DNA of 31,820 nt from an uncultured Anaerolineaceae bacterium (GCA_937967805.1 CALBTC010000276.1:1-31820), one strand, 5' to 3'. Shown: positions 22,975 to 30,666, counted from the stretch's first letter. Program-made: numbers and translations. Notes: generated by a model from the letters alone, not told the origin.

Positions 22975-25053
22975 ATGCCCAAGTTCCAAATTGCATCTGA
23001 TTTTGCCCCGATGGGGGACCAACCAATCGCCATTGAAAAGCTGGTTGAAGGGCTGGAGCGCGGCGACAAGTTCCAGACCCTTCTCGGTGCCACCGGCACC
23101 GGCAAGACGTTCACCATGGCCAACGTCATCCAGCAAACGCAGCGCCCCACCCTGGTCATCGCCCACAACAAAACCCTGGCCGCCCAGCTCTACAGCGAGT
23201 TCCGCGAATTTTTCCCCAAGAACGCCGTTTCCTACTTTGTCAGCTACTACGACTACTACCAGCCGGAAGCATACGTGCCGCGTCACGATCTGTTCATTGA
23301 AAAAGAGACGATGATTAATGATGAAATCGGCCGTTTGCGCCTGCAAACCATGGCCAACCTGATGAGCCGACAGGACGTGGTCATCGTCGCTTCCGTCTCC
23401 TGCATTTACGGAATTGGCAGCCCCGACGCCTGGGGCAAAGTCACTGTGGAAATCGAGCGCGGCAAAAGCTACCGGCGCGATACGCTCCTGCGCAGCCTGG
23501 TCACCATCCAGTACGATCGCAATGACCTGGAACTGCGGCGCGGCACCTTTCGCGTGCGCGGCGACACGCTGCAAATCTTCCCTGCCTACGCCGAAACGGC
23601 CTACTCCGTCGAGTTTTGGGGCGACGAGGTGGAGCGCATCACTGAATTTGACGCGCTCACCGGCGAAGTGCTGCTGGAAAGGGCCAAAGTCGACATCTTC
23701 CCCGCCCGCGAATTTGTCACCGATGAAGACAAGCTGGCCCAGGCCATCAACGATATTGAAGAGGAACTGACCGAGCGCATTGCCTACTTCAAAGAGAAGA
23801 AAATGCTGCTGGAAGCCCAGCGCATCGAGCAGCGCGCCAGCTACGATCTGGAAATGCTGCGCGAAATCGGCTTCACCTCCGGCATTGAAAACTACAGCCG
23901 CCACCTGGACCAGCGCAAACCGGGTGAACCACCCTGGACGCTGATGGATTACTTCCCGGCCAACTACCTGCTCATCCTGGATGAAAGCCACATGACGATT
24001 CCCCAGGTGCGCGGCATGTACGCCGGGGACCGCAGCCGTAAGCAAACACTGGTCGATTACGGCTTCCGTCTGCCCAGTGCCCTGGACAATCGGCCGCTGA
24101 ACTTTGACGAATTTGACCAGCGCATCAATCAGGTCATTTGCACCACCGCCACGCCTGGCCCGTATGAACTGGAACATTCGGACCAGATTGTGCACCAGGT
24201 CATTCGCCCCACCGGCGTTTTAGACCCGGTCGTGGAAGTGCGCAGCGCCAAAGGGCAGGTGGACGATTTGCTCGGCGAAATTCGGCAGCGCACCGAGCGA
24301 GGCGAGCGCGTACTCGTCACCACCCTCACCAAGCGCATGGCCGAAGATTTGAGCGACTATCTGCTAGAGATGGGCATCAAAGTTCATTATTTGCATTCCG
24401 AAGTCCATACCATCGAGCGTACCGAAATTTTGCGCGACTTGCGTATGGGCGTATTCGACGTGGTGGTGGGCATCAACCTGTTGCGTGAAGGGCTGGACCT
24501 GCCCGAAGTCTCTTTGGTGGCCATTTTGGATGCAGACAAAGAGGGTTTCTTACGTTCGGAAACATCACTGACGCAGACGATTGGTCGAGCGGCGCGCCAT
24601 GTGGAAGGCAAGGTGATCATGTATGCCGAAAAGATCACCCGCTCCATGCAGGCGGCCATCGACACCACCAATGAGCGGCGTGAGCGGCAGATGGCCTATA
24701 ATGAAGCGCACGGTATCAAGCCGGAGAGCATCCGCAAAGCGGTGCGCGACCTGACGGATGATATTTCAGAGCATTACAAGGAAGAAGCGGCCCTGGCCGA
24801 GGGCAAAGGCACCTACACCACCACGGCCGATTTACCCAAAGCCGAGCTGCACAAGATGATCACCGAGCTGGAGAAGCAGATGAAAACGGCCGCACAAAAC
24901 CTCGAATTCGAGAAAGCAGCCCAACTGCGCGATCAGATCATCGAGCTGCGGCAAATCATGGTGCTCAAAGACGCCGGTGCCGATGGCGACCTGCCCGAGT
25001 GGGAGCGCCTGCGCCGTCTGGATGAAGCGGGCATCAGCTACGAAAGTGATTAG
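22975..25053 (+). CDS. uvrB: UvrB, excinuclease ABC subunit B
   Basis: The 692-aa product is a full-length UvrB. It has Walker A GATGTGKT, the beta-hairpin [12 protein letters not shown] that probes damaged DNA, the DESH box ([12 protein letters not shown]), helicase motifs [16 protein letters not shown] and QTIGRAARH, and a C-terminal UVR motif ([22 protein letters not shown]) that binds UvrC. The ATG at 22975 is chosen because GAGG lies 6 nt upstream and the family N-terminus ([17 protein letters not shown]) begins there. It works with UvrA in nucleotide excision repair, loading at lesions before UvrC incision. Regulation by LexA is indicated by the SOS box. The gene has no exact ACGGCCGT copy, unlike most neighbours. 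Confidence 0.98.
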   Translation: MPKFQIASDFAPMGDQPIAIEKLVEGLERGDKFQTLLGATGTGKTFTMANVIQQTQRPTLVIAHNKTLAAQLYSEFREFFPKNAVSYFVSYYDYYQPEAYVPRHDLFIEKETMINDEIGRLRLQTMANLMSRQDVVIVASVSCIYGIGSPDAWGKVTVEIERGKSYRRDTLLRSLVTIQYDRNDLELRRGTFRVRGDTLQIFPAYAETAYSVEFWGDEVERITEFDALTGEVLLERAKVDIFPAREFVTDEDKLAQAINDIEEELTERIAYFKEKKMLLEAQRIEQRASYDLEMLREIGFTSGIENYSRHLDQRKPGEPPWTLMDYFPANYLLILDESHMTIPQVRGMYAGDRSRKQTLVDYGFRLPSALDNRPLNFDEFDQRINQVICTTATPGPYELEHSDQIVHQVIRPTGVLDPVVEVRSAKGQVDDLLGEIRQRTERGERVLVTTLTKRMAEDLSDYLLEMGIKVHYLHSEVHTIERTEILRDLRMGVFDVVVGINLLREGLDLPEVSLVAILDADKEGFLRSETSLTQTIGRAARHVEGKVIMYAEKITRSMQAAIDTTNERRERQMAYNEAHGIKPESIRKAVRDLTDDISEHYKEEAALAEGKGTYTTTADLPKAELHKMITELEKQMKTAAQNLEFEKAAQLRDQIIELRQIMVLKDAGADGDLPEWERLRRLDEAGISYESD

Positions 25054-25300
25054 GGATACCCAGTTGTTACCTCTGTGCGGTAAGGCTCTCATCGAGATTG
25101 CCAACAACGATCCCATTAACGACACGCTGACGCTCAGCTATGAAGGGGAAGAGCATAAACTCCGCGCCGTGGTGCCGCTGCTGCAAGCCATCCATCACGC
25201 CCACGAGCACCGCACTCAAATCTGCACCATCCTCAGCCAAAGTGGTATTGCACCGCCGGACCTCCCGGTTTGGACCTATGGCGATGAGATGGTGTATTGA
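25046..25300 (+). pseudogene. N-terminally truncated DinB-family remnant
   Basis: A frame open from GTG 25046 to TGA 25300 (84 codons) overlaps the uvrB stop. From about codon 10 it matches the C-terminal half of DinB-family (YfiT/DinB four-helix) proteins: INDTLTLSYEGEEHKLRAVVPLLQAI, the metal-binding HAHEHRTQ, and the characteristic tail LSQSGIAPPDLPVWTYGDEM. The first half of the usual 150-170 residues, with the other metal-binding histidines, is missing because uvrB occupies that place. No Shine-Dalgarno is visible. It is most likely a relic left by a deletion that joined uvrB to a former DinB gene. Confidence 0.72.
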
Positions 25301-25635
25301 TGCCCCAACAACCCTAACAATCTTCGATTGATGAGGTAGAGGATGAGAAGGGCCGCGCCGAGAGACGGCCGTTGCGCCAACCACAGCGCGCCTGCTCCCA
25401 GGGCAAACAGCATCAGTTCCACACCAAATCGGGCCGGATCGGCCAGTTGATTGGCCGCTTTGGGGGCAACCAACAGGCCCCACACCGCCGCGGCCAACAG
25501 CGGCGCGCCCAATCCGGCCACGATGCGCAGCAGCCAACCCTGGTCCAATTGGAAGCCCCAGTAGCCCAACGCTACCAGCATACATAACTCCAACACAAAT
25601 CGTAAGCCCAAATTGATTACCTGTAAAATTGCCAT
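25276..25635 (-). CDS. YrdB-family (DUF2568) membrane protein
   Basis: The 119-aa product has four hydrophobic segments and the YrdB/DUF2568 features: INLGLRFVLELCMLVALGYWGF at the N-terminus, GLGAPLLAAAVWGLLVAPKA in the middle, and RFGVELMLFALGAGALW. GAGG lies 9 nt before the ATG. It is an integral membrane protein of unknown function. It is the third gene of the MBL-TetR-YrdB operon, 11 nt after the TetR stop, and its end overlaps the DinB remnant by 25 nt on the opposite strand. TetR regulators beside small membrane proteins often control export or membrane stress, but no substrate can be inferred. Confidence 0.82.
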   Translation of the reverse strand: MAILQVINLGLRFVLELCMLVALGYWGFQLDQGWLLRIVAGLGAPLLAAAVWGLLVAPKAANQLADPARFGVELMLFALGAGALWLAQRPSLGAALLILYLINRRLLGLLGHQYTISSP

Positions 25636-25646
25636 TGAATTAGCCT

Positions 25647-26207
25647 CTACGAAATTCCTTCCAGATAAGCTGAAACCAGCCGGCGAAAACTTTCCTCCTG
25701 GTCCAATGCCATTTTGTACCCCCCGGCCGCTTCCAGGCTGGCGAAGCCATGCAGAATGGCGCGCAGCCCCCGAATAGCGTGAATCGCTTCATCCCCCTGC
25801 AAGCCCAGCGAACCCATGATAAACAGCAAAAGCTGCACTAATTCCTGGGCCAGCGCCACCAGTTCCGCTTCTTCCGGCTCCGGCGCGCGGACGGTCAGTG
25901 GGTAAATGCCGGGGTGGGCGTGGGCAAACTGGCGGTAGACGGTGGCTATGGCCATGATGGCTTCTTGCCCCACCAGCCCTTTCACCGCCTGCCGCAGATC
26001 GGCCAGAAGCAGGCCCGCTCCGTACACCGCCAGGCCGTATTGCAAATCTTCCAGGTTGGCGACGTGATTGTAGAGCGATGGCGTGCGGATTTCCAGAGCC
26101 TGCGCCAGGGCGGTGAGGCTGACGGCCGCAACACTGCCCGCCTCATCCGCCATCTCTGCCGCTCGTTCGATGACCAGTTCCCGGTTAAGCCATCTTCGTT
26201 TGGGCAT
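25647..26207 (-). CDS. TetR/AcrR-family regulator with WHG-type C-terminal domain
   Basis: The 186-aa product has an N-terminal TetR helix-turn-helix: LNRELVIERAAEMADEAG, then VSLTALAQALEIRTPSLYNHVANLEDL. The C-terminal ligand domain resembles the TetR_C_33 (WHG) type (YRQFAHAHPGIYPLTVRAPEP, FASLEAAGGY). The start at 26207 (AAAGG just upstream) overlaps the end of the MBL gene by 23 nt, so the two are translationally coupled. Two matching palindromes overlap the operon promoter at 26930-26965, so autorepression is the obvious expectation. The inducing ligand is unknown; it may be the substrate or product of the MBL hydrolase. Confidence 0.88.
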   Translation of the reverse strand: MPKRRWLNRELVIERAAEMADEAGSVAAVSLTALAQALEIRTPSLYNHVANLEDLQYGLAVYGAGLLLADLRQAVKGLVGQEAIMAIATVYRQFAHAHPGIYPLTVRAPEPEEAELVALAQELVQLLLFIMGSLGLQGDEAIHAIRGLRAILHGFASLEAAGGYKMALDQEESFRRLVSAYLEGIS

Positions 26208-26901
26208 GAACCTTTGCCTCCGCTTCTTCAATTGCCTGCTCCATCTGGCTGGCCGGATTTTCCAGCACGCGGCCATGTCCCACGGCCAGCCGGCTTGGAT
26301 TTAGATTGTGCAGAGAAACGGCCGTTTCCAACGCCGTCGGTAAATGCCAGGTAGCCATCGCTGGAAAGGGAAACAGCCAGCGCGTGACGCCGGCAACGGC
26401 CGTTCCCGCCGCCGTCTGAAAAGCATCCCCGGCAATTAACGTTCCGTCCCGTTTGTCGAAAAAAGCGATCTGGTCCGGCGTATGGCCTGGAGCAGCAATA
26501 ACACGCAACGAACCGAACAGTTCACCCGGTTCCAGCAGGCGGTTTGCCCTGGTGGACCGCTCCAAAAAGCCGCCGCGCAGTTTGGTCTGTGGCTCATCCG
26601 GGCGCAGTTCAAGGTTACCTTGCAGGAATTCGGCCGTGCGCTGAGTAAAAGCCACCTCTGCTTCCGGCAGCAGCGCCGCCACCTCATCCAGCGAGCCCAC
26701 GTGATCGCCGTGGGCATGGGTAAGCGTAATGCGGGTAATGGGCAAACCGATTAATTCCGCTGCCGCCAAAATATCTTTTTGGCTACCACCCATGTTGGTA
26801 TCGATCAAGGTAAGGCCATCTGCCTCTTGCACCAGATAGTTATTAAAAAAGGCAAAGCGGGTCACCTGCCATACATTTTGTCCATGTTGAGTTAACTTCA
26901 T
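26185..26901 (-). CDS. Metallo-beta-lactamase-fold hydrolase
   Basis: The 238-aa product has the MBL signature THAHGDHVGS with zinc ligands, the following histidine in APGHTPDQ, an aspartate ligand in LIAGDAF, and the last histidine in AVGHGRVL. The N-terminus (FAFFNNYLVQEADGLTLIDTNMGG) is typical of small glyoxalase-II-like or lactonase-like MBL proteins. There is no signal peptide, so it acts in the cytoplasm. The substrate cannot be read from sequence. It is the first gene of the operon with TetR and YrdB; GGAG lies about 10 nt before the ATG. Confidence 0.9.
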   Translation of the reverse strand: MKLTQHGQNVWQVTRFAFFNNYLVQEADGLTLIDTNMGGSQKDILAAAELIGLPITRITLTHAHGDHVGSLDEVAALLPEAEVAFTQRTAEFLQGNLELRPDEPQTKLRGGFLERSTRANRLLEPGELFGSLRVIAAPGHTPDQIAFFDKRDGTLIAGDAFQTAAGTAVAGVTRWLFPFPAMATWHLPTALETAVSLHNLNPSRLAVGHGRVLENPASQMEQAIEEAEAKVHAQTKMA

Positions 26902-26929
26902 TTTGTTGGGTCTCCTTCACAAAGCTTTA

Positions 26930-26944
26930 ACTAATATAATTAGT
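26930..26944. promoter_or_regulatory. TetR operator 1 (ACTAAT-N3-ATTAGT)
   Basis: A perfect 6+6 palindrome lies just downstream of the -10 box of the MBL-TetR-YrdB promoter. Its centre is 21 bp (two helical turns) from operator 2. Confidence 0.8.
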
Positions 26945-26972
26945 TTATATACTAATACTATTAGTTTGTCAA
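26944..26972 (-). promoter_or_regulatory. Consensus promoter of the MBL-TetR-YrdB operon
   Basis: The minus strand has TTGACA (26972-26967), exactly 17 bp, then TATAAA (26949-26944). It is the only promoter in the window with a full -35 consensus, and both operators overlap or adjoin it. Confidence 0.85.
26951..26965. promoter_or_regulatory. TetR operator 2 (ACTAAT-N3-ATTAGT)
   Basis: A second perfect copy of the same palindrome occupies the spacer between the -35 and -10 boxes. Binding here would directly block RNA polymerase. Confidence 0.8.
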
Positions 26973-27034
26973 GAATTAAATTGGAATGGTGTAGACATGC
27001 TGACCAGCAGAGGGACCGCCCTTGTGCAGAAATC

Positions 27035-27043
27035 TGCTATACT
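27035..27043 (+). promoter_or_regulatory. Extended -10 promoter TGCTATACT of pcm
   Basis: The plus strand reads CTGCTATACTC, the same extended -10 as the C25 gene. It predicts a leader of about 77 nt. Confidence 0.5.
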
Positions 27044-27054
27044 CTTCCCTCTAA

Positions 27055-27096
27055 ATTAACTTCTTGATTTACAAGATTAACTTCTTGATTTACAAG
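27055..27096 (+). repeat. Perfect tandem duplication of 21 nt in the pcm leader
   Basis: Two identical, adjacent 21-nt units (27055-27075 and 27076-27096) each contain the small hairpin CTTG-ATTTA-CAAG. Confidence 0.9.
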
Positions 27097-27097
27097 A

Positions 27098-27130
27098 ATG
27101 TGGGAACGAGGAAACACACAACTAACATGA
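27098..27130 (+). CDS. Possible 10-codon leader peptide overlapping the pcm start
   Basis: ATG at 27098 opens a short frame (MWERGNTQLT) whose TGA overlaps the pcm ATG in an ATGA junction. Pcm has no well-spaced Shine-Dalgarno of its own (GAGG is about 15 nt away, inside this frame), so coupling is possible. No Shine-Dalgarno precedes the mini-ORF. Chance cannot be excluded. Confidence 0.3.
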   Translation: MWERGNTQLT

Positions 27131-27774
27131 ATTTGAATTTTGAAGCATTGCGCGCTGAAATGGTAGAAGATTTACGGAAGCGAGGTATTCGGGACACGGC
27201 CGTTCTCCAGGCCATGAACACCGTCCCCCGCGAGGAGTTTGTGCCGGAATCTCACCTGGAACACGCTTACTACAACGGCGCGCTGCCGCTGCCGGCCAAG
27301 CAAACCATTTCCCAGCCGTACGTGGTAGCCATTATGCTATCCGCCCTGAAGCTACAGCCCCACTTCAACGTGCTGGAAATTGGCACCGGATCGGGTTATG
27401 CTGCGGCCGTTTTGGGCGAGATTGTGCAGCAAGTTCATACTGTTGAGCGTAAGGAAGAGCTCGTGGCGTACGCTAAAACGCGGCTTCACGAGCTGGGTTA
27501 TAAAAACATTGAAGTGCATCAAGGGGATGGTACGCTGGGCTGGCCAGAAGCAGCACCCTATGACGCCATCGTTGTGGCCGCCGCCGGACCGAACGTGCCG
27601 GTTTCGCTGCGGGAACAGTTGGGGGCCAACGGCCGTCTCATCATGCCTGTCGGTTCGCAGAAAAATCAACGATTGCAGCTCGTCTGGCGCAAGTCCAACG
27701 GCCAATTCGGCCATAAAACCCTCACCCCGGTCCGCTTTGTGCCCCTCATCGGCAGCGAAGGCTGGGATCGCTAG
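27127..27774 (+). CDS. pcm: Protein-L-isoaspartate O-methyltransferase
   Basis: The 215-aa product is full length for the family. It has the N-terminal VLQAMNTVPREEFVPES, the hallmark LPLPAKQTISQPYVVAIML, the SAM-binding VLEIGTGSGYAAAVL, the acidic VERKEEL strand, and DAIVVAAAGPNVP with GRLIMPVG. It transfers a methyl group from SAM to abnormal L-isoaspartyl residues, starting repair of aged proteins in the cytoplasm. ATG 27127 is preferred over the in-frame codon at 27064 because the latter would translate the tandem 21-nt repeat. It is monocistronic and converges on the histidine kinase. Confidence 0.93.
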   Translation: MNLNFEALRAEMVEDLRKRGIRDTAVLQAMNTVPREEFVPESHLEHAYYNGALPLPAKQTISQPYVVAIMLSALKLQPHFNVLEIGTGSGYAAAVLGEIVQQVHTVERKEELVAYAKTRLHELGYKNIEVHQGDGTLGWPEAAPYDAIVVAAAGPNVPVSLREQLGANGRLIMPVGSQKNQRLQLVWRKSNGQFGHKTLTPVRFVPLIGSEGWDR

Positions 27775-27813
27775 GACGGTGGTCAGCAATCGGTGGGGTG
27801 GTAGTCGGTCTGC

Positions 27814-29226
27814 CTACGGTAAGGGCGCTGTCGGAAGTTTCAGTACAAACCAGAAACGACTGCCCACGCCGGGGCTGCTTTTTACCTGGAGCGCGCCGCC
27901 CATCGCCTCTACCAACTGGCGACAGATGGCCAGCCCCAACCCGCTGCCGGATGTCTGTCCAGAAGGGGTAGCTGCCTGAACAAAGGGCTCAAAAATCCGG
28001 TTTAGTTCTTCAGGCGCAATGCCGCGGCCGGTGTCCGTCACTTCAAAACGAATTGTGGCCACGGCCGTTTCTTGGGAGACGGCCGTAACCCTCAAGACAA
28101 CTTCGCCCCTATCGGTAAATTTAATGCCGTTTCCTATCAAGTTGATCAAAACTTGCTCTAATCGTTGCTCATCAACCTGCACGATTTCGGGCACCCGGTT
28201 GTCCAGTTCCAGACGCAGGTCAATGCTCTTGTCACTGGCAGAGACGCGCAGCATCGAAACAATCTCAGAAAGCGTAGCATACAACACAGTGGGGCCAGGG
28301 TGTAGTTGTAACTGTTGTGCTTCCAGCCGGGAAATGTCTAACAAATCATTGATCAGGTTGAGCAAATGGGAACCACTGTGATGAATGGCCTTAAAAAATT
28401 CCTGCTGCTCCTCCGGCTGCGGCGTATCTTGCATTAGATGGGTTACCATGCCCAACATGTTGCTCACCGGCGTGCGCAAATCGTGGCTCATCCGTGAAAA
28501 AAAGACGCTGCGCGATTGGTTGGCTTCTTCTGCTTCTTCTTTGGCAAAGATCAACGCCTTTTGCGTGGCCTCCAACTGCTCGTTTTTCTCACGCAAGAAT
28601 TGAGCCTGCGCTTTAATCTGTTCTGTGCTTTTGTTCATCAACCGGGCAATTTGGTACAGAATAATAGTGGTAACAAAAACAGCAATCAGGGCCAGCACCA
28701 GCTCATCGACCGCCACGGGCATCCGGTGTTCGACTTCGGGAATCAGCGCCAGCCGTTCGGCAATAAAGTTGATGATGAGCAAAACGGCCGTGATTATCCC
28801 CAACGGCAAAACCACCTCCATACCCAACAAGAAACCGGCAATTGAAAGCAGCGCAATCAAAACCAGCCCCGCCTCGTCGCGCACGCCACCGTTCATAAAA
28901 AGGGTCAGCATAATGGCAACATAGGCCGAGACAACCAGCACATAACTGACCATGCGGATTCTTTTTTTATGCAGCTGCCAAAAAAGAAACAGCGAAATCA
29001 CCATCATGCTGCCGCTTATAATCGTGCCGGAAGGTTCCGTGGCAATAAACCAGGTCAGCACAGCGTAAGCGCCGGCAAGCACCACCGCCACTATCAACAA
29101 ATAATGAAGCGTTTGCGCCAAAACATGCTGCTGCGGATCAGAAAAAGCAGGTGGCGTGAGCAATGTTTTGGCAACGCGGTTTAAACTCGAGTGATTCTCT
29201 TCAGTGGGGGGAGTCGGCAGCTTCAT
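27814..29226 (-). CDS. Membrane sensor histidine kinase
   Basis: The 470-aa product has about six transmembrane helices in its first half and little extracytoplasmic sequence, so it probably senses within or near the membrane. A coiled coil (AQAQFLREKNEQLEATQKALIFAKEEAEEAN) leads to the HisKA box SRMSHDLRTP with phospho-acceptor His248. The HATPase domain follows: N box LINLIGNGIKF, G1 DTGRGIAPEEL, F box IFEPF, G2 GSGLGLAI. No receiver domain and no response-regulator gene is adjacent, so it is an orphan whose partner is elsewhere. The ATG at 29226 follows a TGCTACAAT box by 7 nt, implying a leaderless mRNA; an in-frame ATG at 29235 overlaps that box and is less likely. Confidence 0.9.
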   Translation of the reverse strand: MKLPTPPTEENHSSLNRVAKTLLTPPAFSDPQQHVLAQTLHYLLIVAVVLAGAYAVLTWFIATEPSGTIISGSMMVISLFLFWQLHKKRIRMVSYVLVVSAYVAIMLTLFMNGGVRDEAGLVLIALLSIAGFLLGMEVVLPLGIITAVLLIINFIAERLALIPEVEHRMPVAVDELVLALIAVFVTTIILYQIARLMNKSTEQIKAQAQFLREKNEQLEATQKALIFAKEEAEEANQSRSVFFSRMSHDLRTPVSNMLGMVTHLMQDTPQPEEQQEFFKAIHHSGSHLLNLINDLLDISRLEAQQLQLHPGPTVLYATLSEIVSMLRVSASDKSIDLRLELDNRVPEIVQVDEQRLEQVLINLIGNGIKFTDRGEVVLRVTAVSQETAVATIRFEVTDTGRGIAPEELNRIFEPFVQAATPSGQTSGSGLGLAICRQLVEAMGGALQVKSSPGVGSRFWFVLKLPTAPLP

Positions 29227-29233
29227 TTGCCAC

Positions 29234-29242
29234 ATTGTAGCA
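29234..29242 (-). promoter_or_regulatory. Extended -10 promoter TGCTACAAT of the histidine kinase
   Basis: The box ends 7 nt before the ATG at 29226, so transcription would start at or next to the start codon. There is no Shine-Dalgarno. Confidence 0.5.
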
Positions 29243-29307
29243 TGAACGAATGTGAAGAGTGCGTTGATTGAATCGTATTTTTCGCGCATTCACAGTACAT
29301 TGGGCCC

Positions 29308-30270
29308 ATGAATCAACTGAAGAAGCTGATTAGCCGTTACACGGCGGGCTGGCTGGCCCTTATTTTACTGCTTGCCGCTGCTATCTGGTTTGCCAATGTC
29401 AGCAAGCCGGGTTCGGAACCAGTGGTCTGTTTTGAAGCGTGCAGCCGAAGCAACGCTTCGCCGAAGCCTGGCCAAACAGTTTCCATTAAGGTGCTGTCGC
29501 TCAATGTGTTGCATGGTTATCCCGATTTCACGCATCTCGAAAAACGTATGCGGCTGTTAAGCCAGGAAATCGGCCGTTTAAATGCGGATATTGTTTTGCT
29601 GCAAGAAGTTCCCTGGACCAATGAGCATGGCCAGACAGCCCAACTTTTAGCGGCACAGAATGACCTCAACGCCGTCTACCTGCGCGCCAACGGCAATCGG
29701 GCTCAGATTGGTTTTGAAGAGGGCGTGGCAATTCTAAGCCGCTATCCTATGCAGAATCTGAACTTTACCGAACTGGAACCGTCGGCCGGATTCTTTGAAA
29801 ACCGGGTTGCCTTACACGCCACGGCCGTAACCCCGCTGGGCAACATAGACCTTTTTGTAACGCATCTCACCGATGGCGATGCCGCTGTGAATGCAGCCCA
29901 GACGGAATCTTTGCTTGCGTTTGTGCGCAGAACGGCCGCCTTCCCGGCAATTGTTGCCGGCGACTTCAACGCCGTTGAGGATTCACCGCAAATTTTGCTG
30001 CTCACCGGCGAGTGGCAGGATAGTTTCCGGCTGGCCCACCCAGACGATCCGGGCAAAAGCTGCTGCCTGCCTGACCTGGCTCACGCTTCGGCACAGGATT
30101 TTCACAGAAGGGTGGATTACCTTTTCACTGTACCAGGGGCAAGCCAGATCATCCAGACCCTGGCGATTCAACAGATTTTTAACGAACCTTTAGCCACAGC
30201 TAACGGCCGTTTATGGGTATCTGATCACGCCGGTTTGCTGGCCACCATCACCATTGAGCCGGCGCCCTGA
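29308..30270 (+). CDS. Membrane-anchored or secreted endonuclease/exonuclease/phosphatase (EEP) family protein
   Basis: The 320-aa product starts with an uncleaved-looking transmembrane segment (about 12-30). The EEP fold motifs are complete: IKVLSLNVLHG, DIVLLQEV (metal-binding Glu), RNG-type and THLTDGD strands, VAGDFNAV (catalytic Asp/Asn), RVDYLF and the terminal SDHAGLLA (catalytic Asp-His). The active site should face outward. Family members act on nucleic acids, phosphoinositides or other phosphodiesters, and the substrate cannot be told. No Shine-Dalgarno precedes the ATG; a TACATT lies 6 nt upstream, suggesting another leaderless mRNA. Its stop is 3 nt from the stop of the converging thioredoxin-like gene. 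Confidence 0.88.
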   Translation: MNQLKKLISRYTAGWLALILLLAAAIWFANVSKPGSEPVVCFEACSRSNASPKPGQTVSIKVLSLNVLHGYPDFTHLEKRMRLLSQEIGRLNADIVLLQEVPWTNEHGQTAQLLAAQNDLNAVYLRANGNRAQIGFEEGVAILSRYPMQNLNFTELEPSAGFFENRVALHATAVTPLGNIDLFVTHLTDGDAAVNAAQTESLLAFVRRTAAFPAIVAGDFNAVEDSPQILLLTGEWQDSFRLAHPDDPGKSCCLPDLAHASAQDFHRRVDYLFTVPGASQIIQTLAIQQIFNEPLATANGRLWVSDHAGLLATITIEPAP

Positions 30271-30273
30271 CGG

Positions 30274-30654
30274 CTATCTGATAACGTCATTCAGATCGGC
30301 GCGCAGCGTTTCGGCCGTTTGTGGACCAAAATAACGCGCCGCTACCGCGCCCTCATCATCTAAAATGGCCACCGACGGATGCCCGCGCAGTCCATACGTT
30401 TGCTGTAACAAACCGTTTTCCGGATCGGCCGCATTCAGCCGTAAAAACGTGACTTCTTCCCCAAACTCTTCTTCCAGCCCATTCACGATGGGCGCAAACT
30501 CCGCTCAGGGCGGTCAGTTATCGGTATAGAAATATAGGAAGGCCGGCGCAGGCAATTCTGGTGCCTCAGGCGCAGAGTCAGACTCAGCACAGCCGACGAG
30601 AGCAAACAAGACGCCAAAGAGGGCTACGGCCGTAATCCAAACCAAACGTCTCAT
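30274..30654 (-). CDS. Thioredoxin-like lipoprotein with two in-frame TGA codons at the active site (UPPU; probable selenoprotein)
   Basis: From ATG 30654 to TAG 30274 the frame encodes 126 residues if two TGA codons (30514-30516 and 30505-30507) are read through. It begins with a lipoprotein signal peptide with lipobox LVGC (Cys22). The thioredoxin fold follows: FLYFYTDN, then TGA-Pro-Pro-TGA at residues 47-50, then AEFAPIVNGLEEEFG, LRLNAAD, and the cis-Pro loop LRGHPSVAILDDEG. Thioredoxin relatives have CPPC here, so both TGA codons replace exactly the two redox cysteines. The start is fixed by AGGAGG 6 nt upstream, which overlaps the stop of the cytochrome c gene. Without recoding only 46 residues, or a fragment from an internal GTG, would be made. 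Selenocysteine decoding is inferred; selA, selB and selC are not in the window. Confidence 0.82.
30477..30493 (-). promoter_or_regulatory. Candidate bacterial SECIS hairpin
   Basis: On the mRNA strand GCCCAT-CGUGA-AUGGGC forms a perfect 6-bp stem with a 5-nt loop that carries G at its second position. It begins 11 nt after the second UGA and 20 nt after the first. In E. coli fdhF the minimal SECIS stem also begins 11 nt after its UGA. Binding by SelB is inferred from structure and spacing only. Confidence 0.55.
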
Positions 30655-30660
30655 CTCAAA

Positions 30661-30666
30661 CCTCCT
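30661..30666 (-). promoter_or_regulatory. Shine-Dalgarno AGGAGG of the thioredoxin-like gene
   Basis: A perfect AGGAGG, overlapping the TAG of the cytochrome c gene, lies exactly 6 nt before ATG 30654. It shows that translation starts upstream of both TGA codons. Confidence 0.85.

Noticed and set aside
22945..24195. Long minus-strand open frame (416 codons) inside uvrB
   Set aside because: Antisense to a certain UvrB gene, with no recognisable domain; the open frame follows from the GC-rich codon pattern.
30274..30486. Short stand-alone thioredoxin fragment starting at GTG 30486
   Set aside because: It lacks the first strand, helix and active site of the fold. The upstream frame with perfect Shine-Dalgarno, lipobox and UPPU motif shows the true gene begins at 30654.
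30505..30516. Reassigned genetic code (TGA as a sense codon throughout)
   Set aside because: TGA is used as the normal stop of other genes here (DUF123, EAD, EEP proteins), and ordinary cysteines use TGC/TGT, so a local recoding event is more likely.
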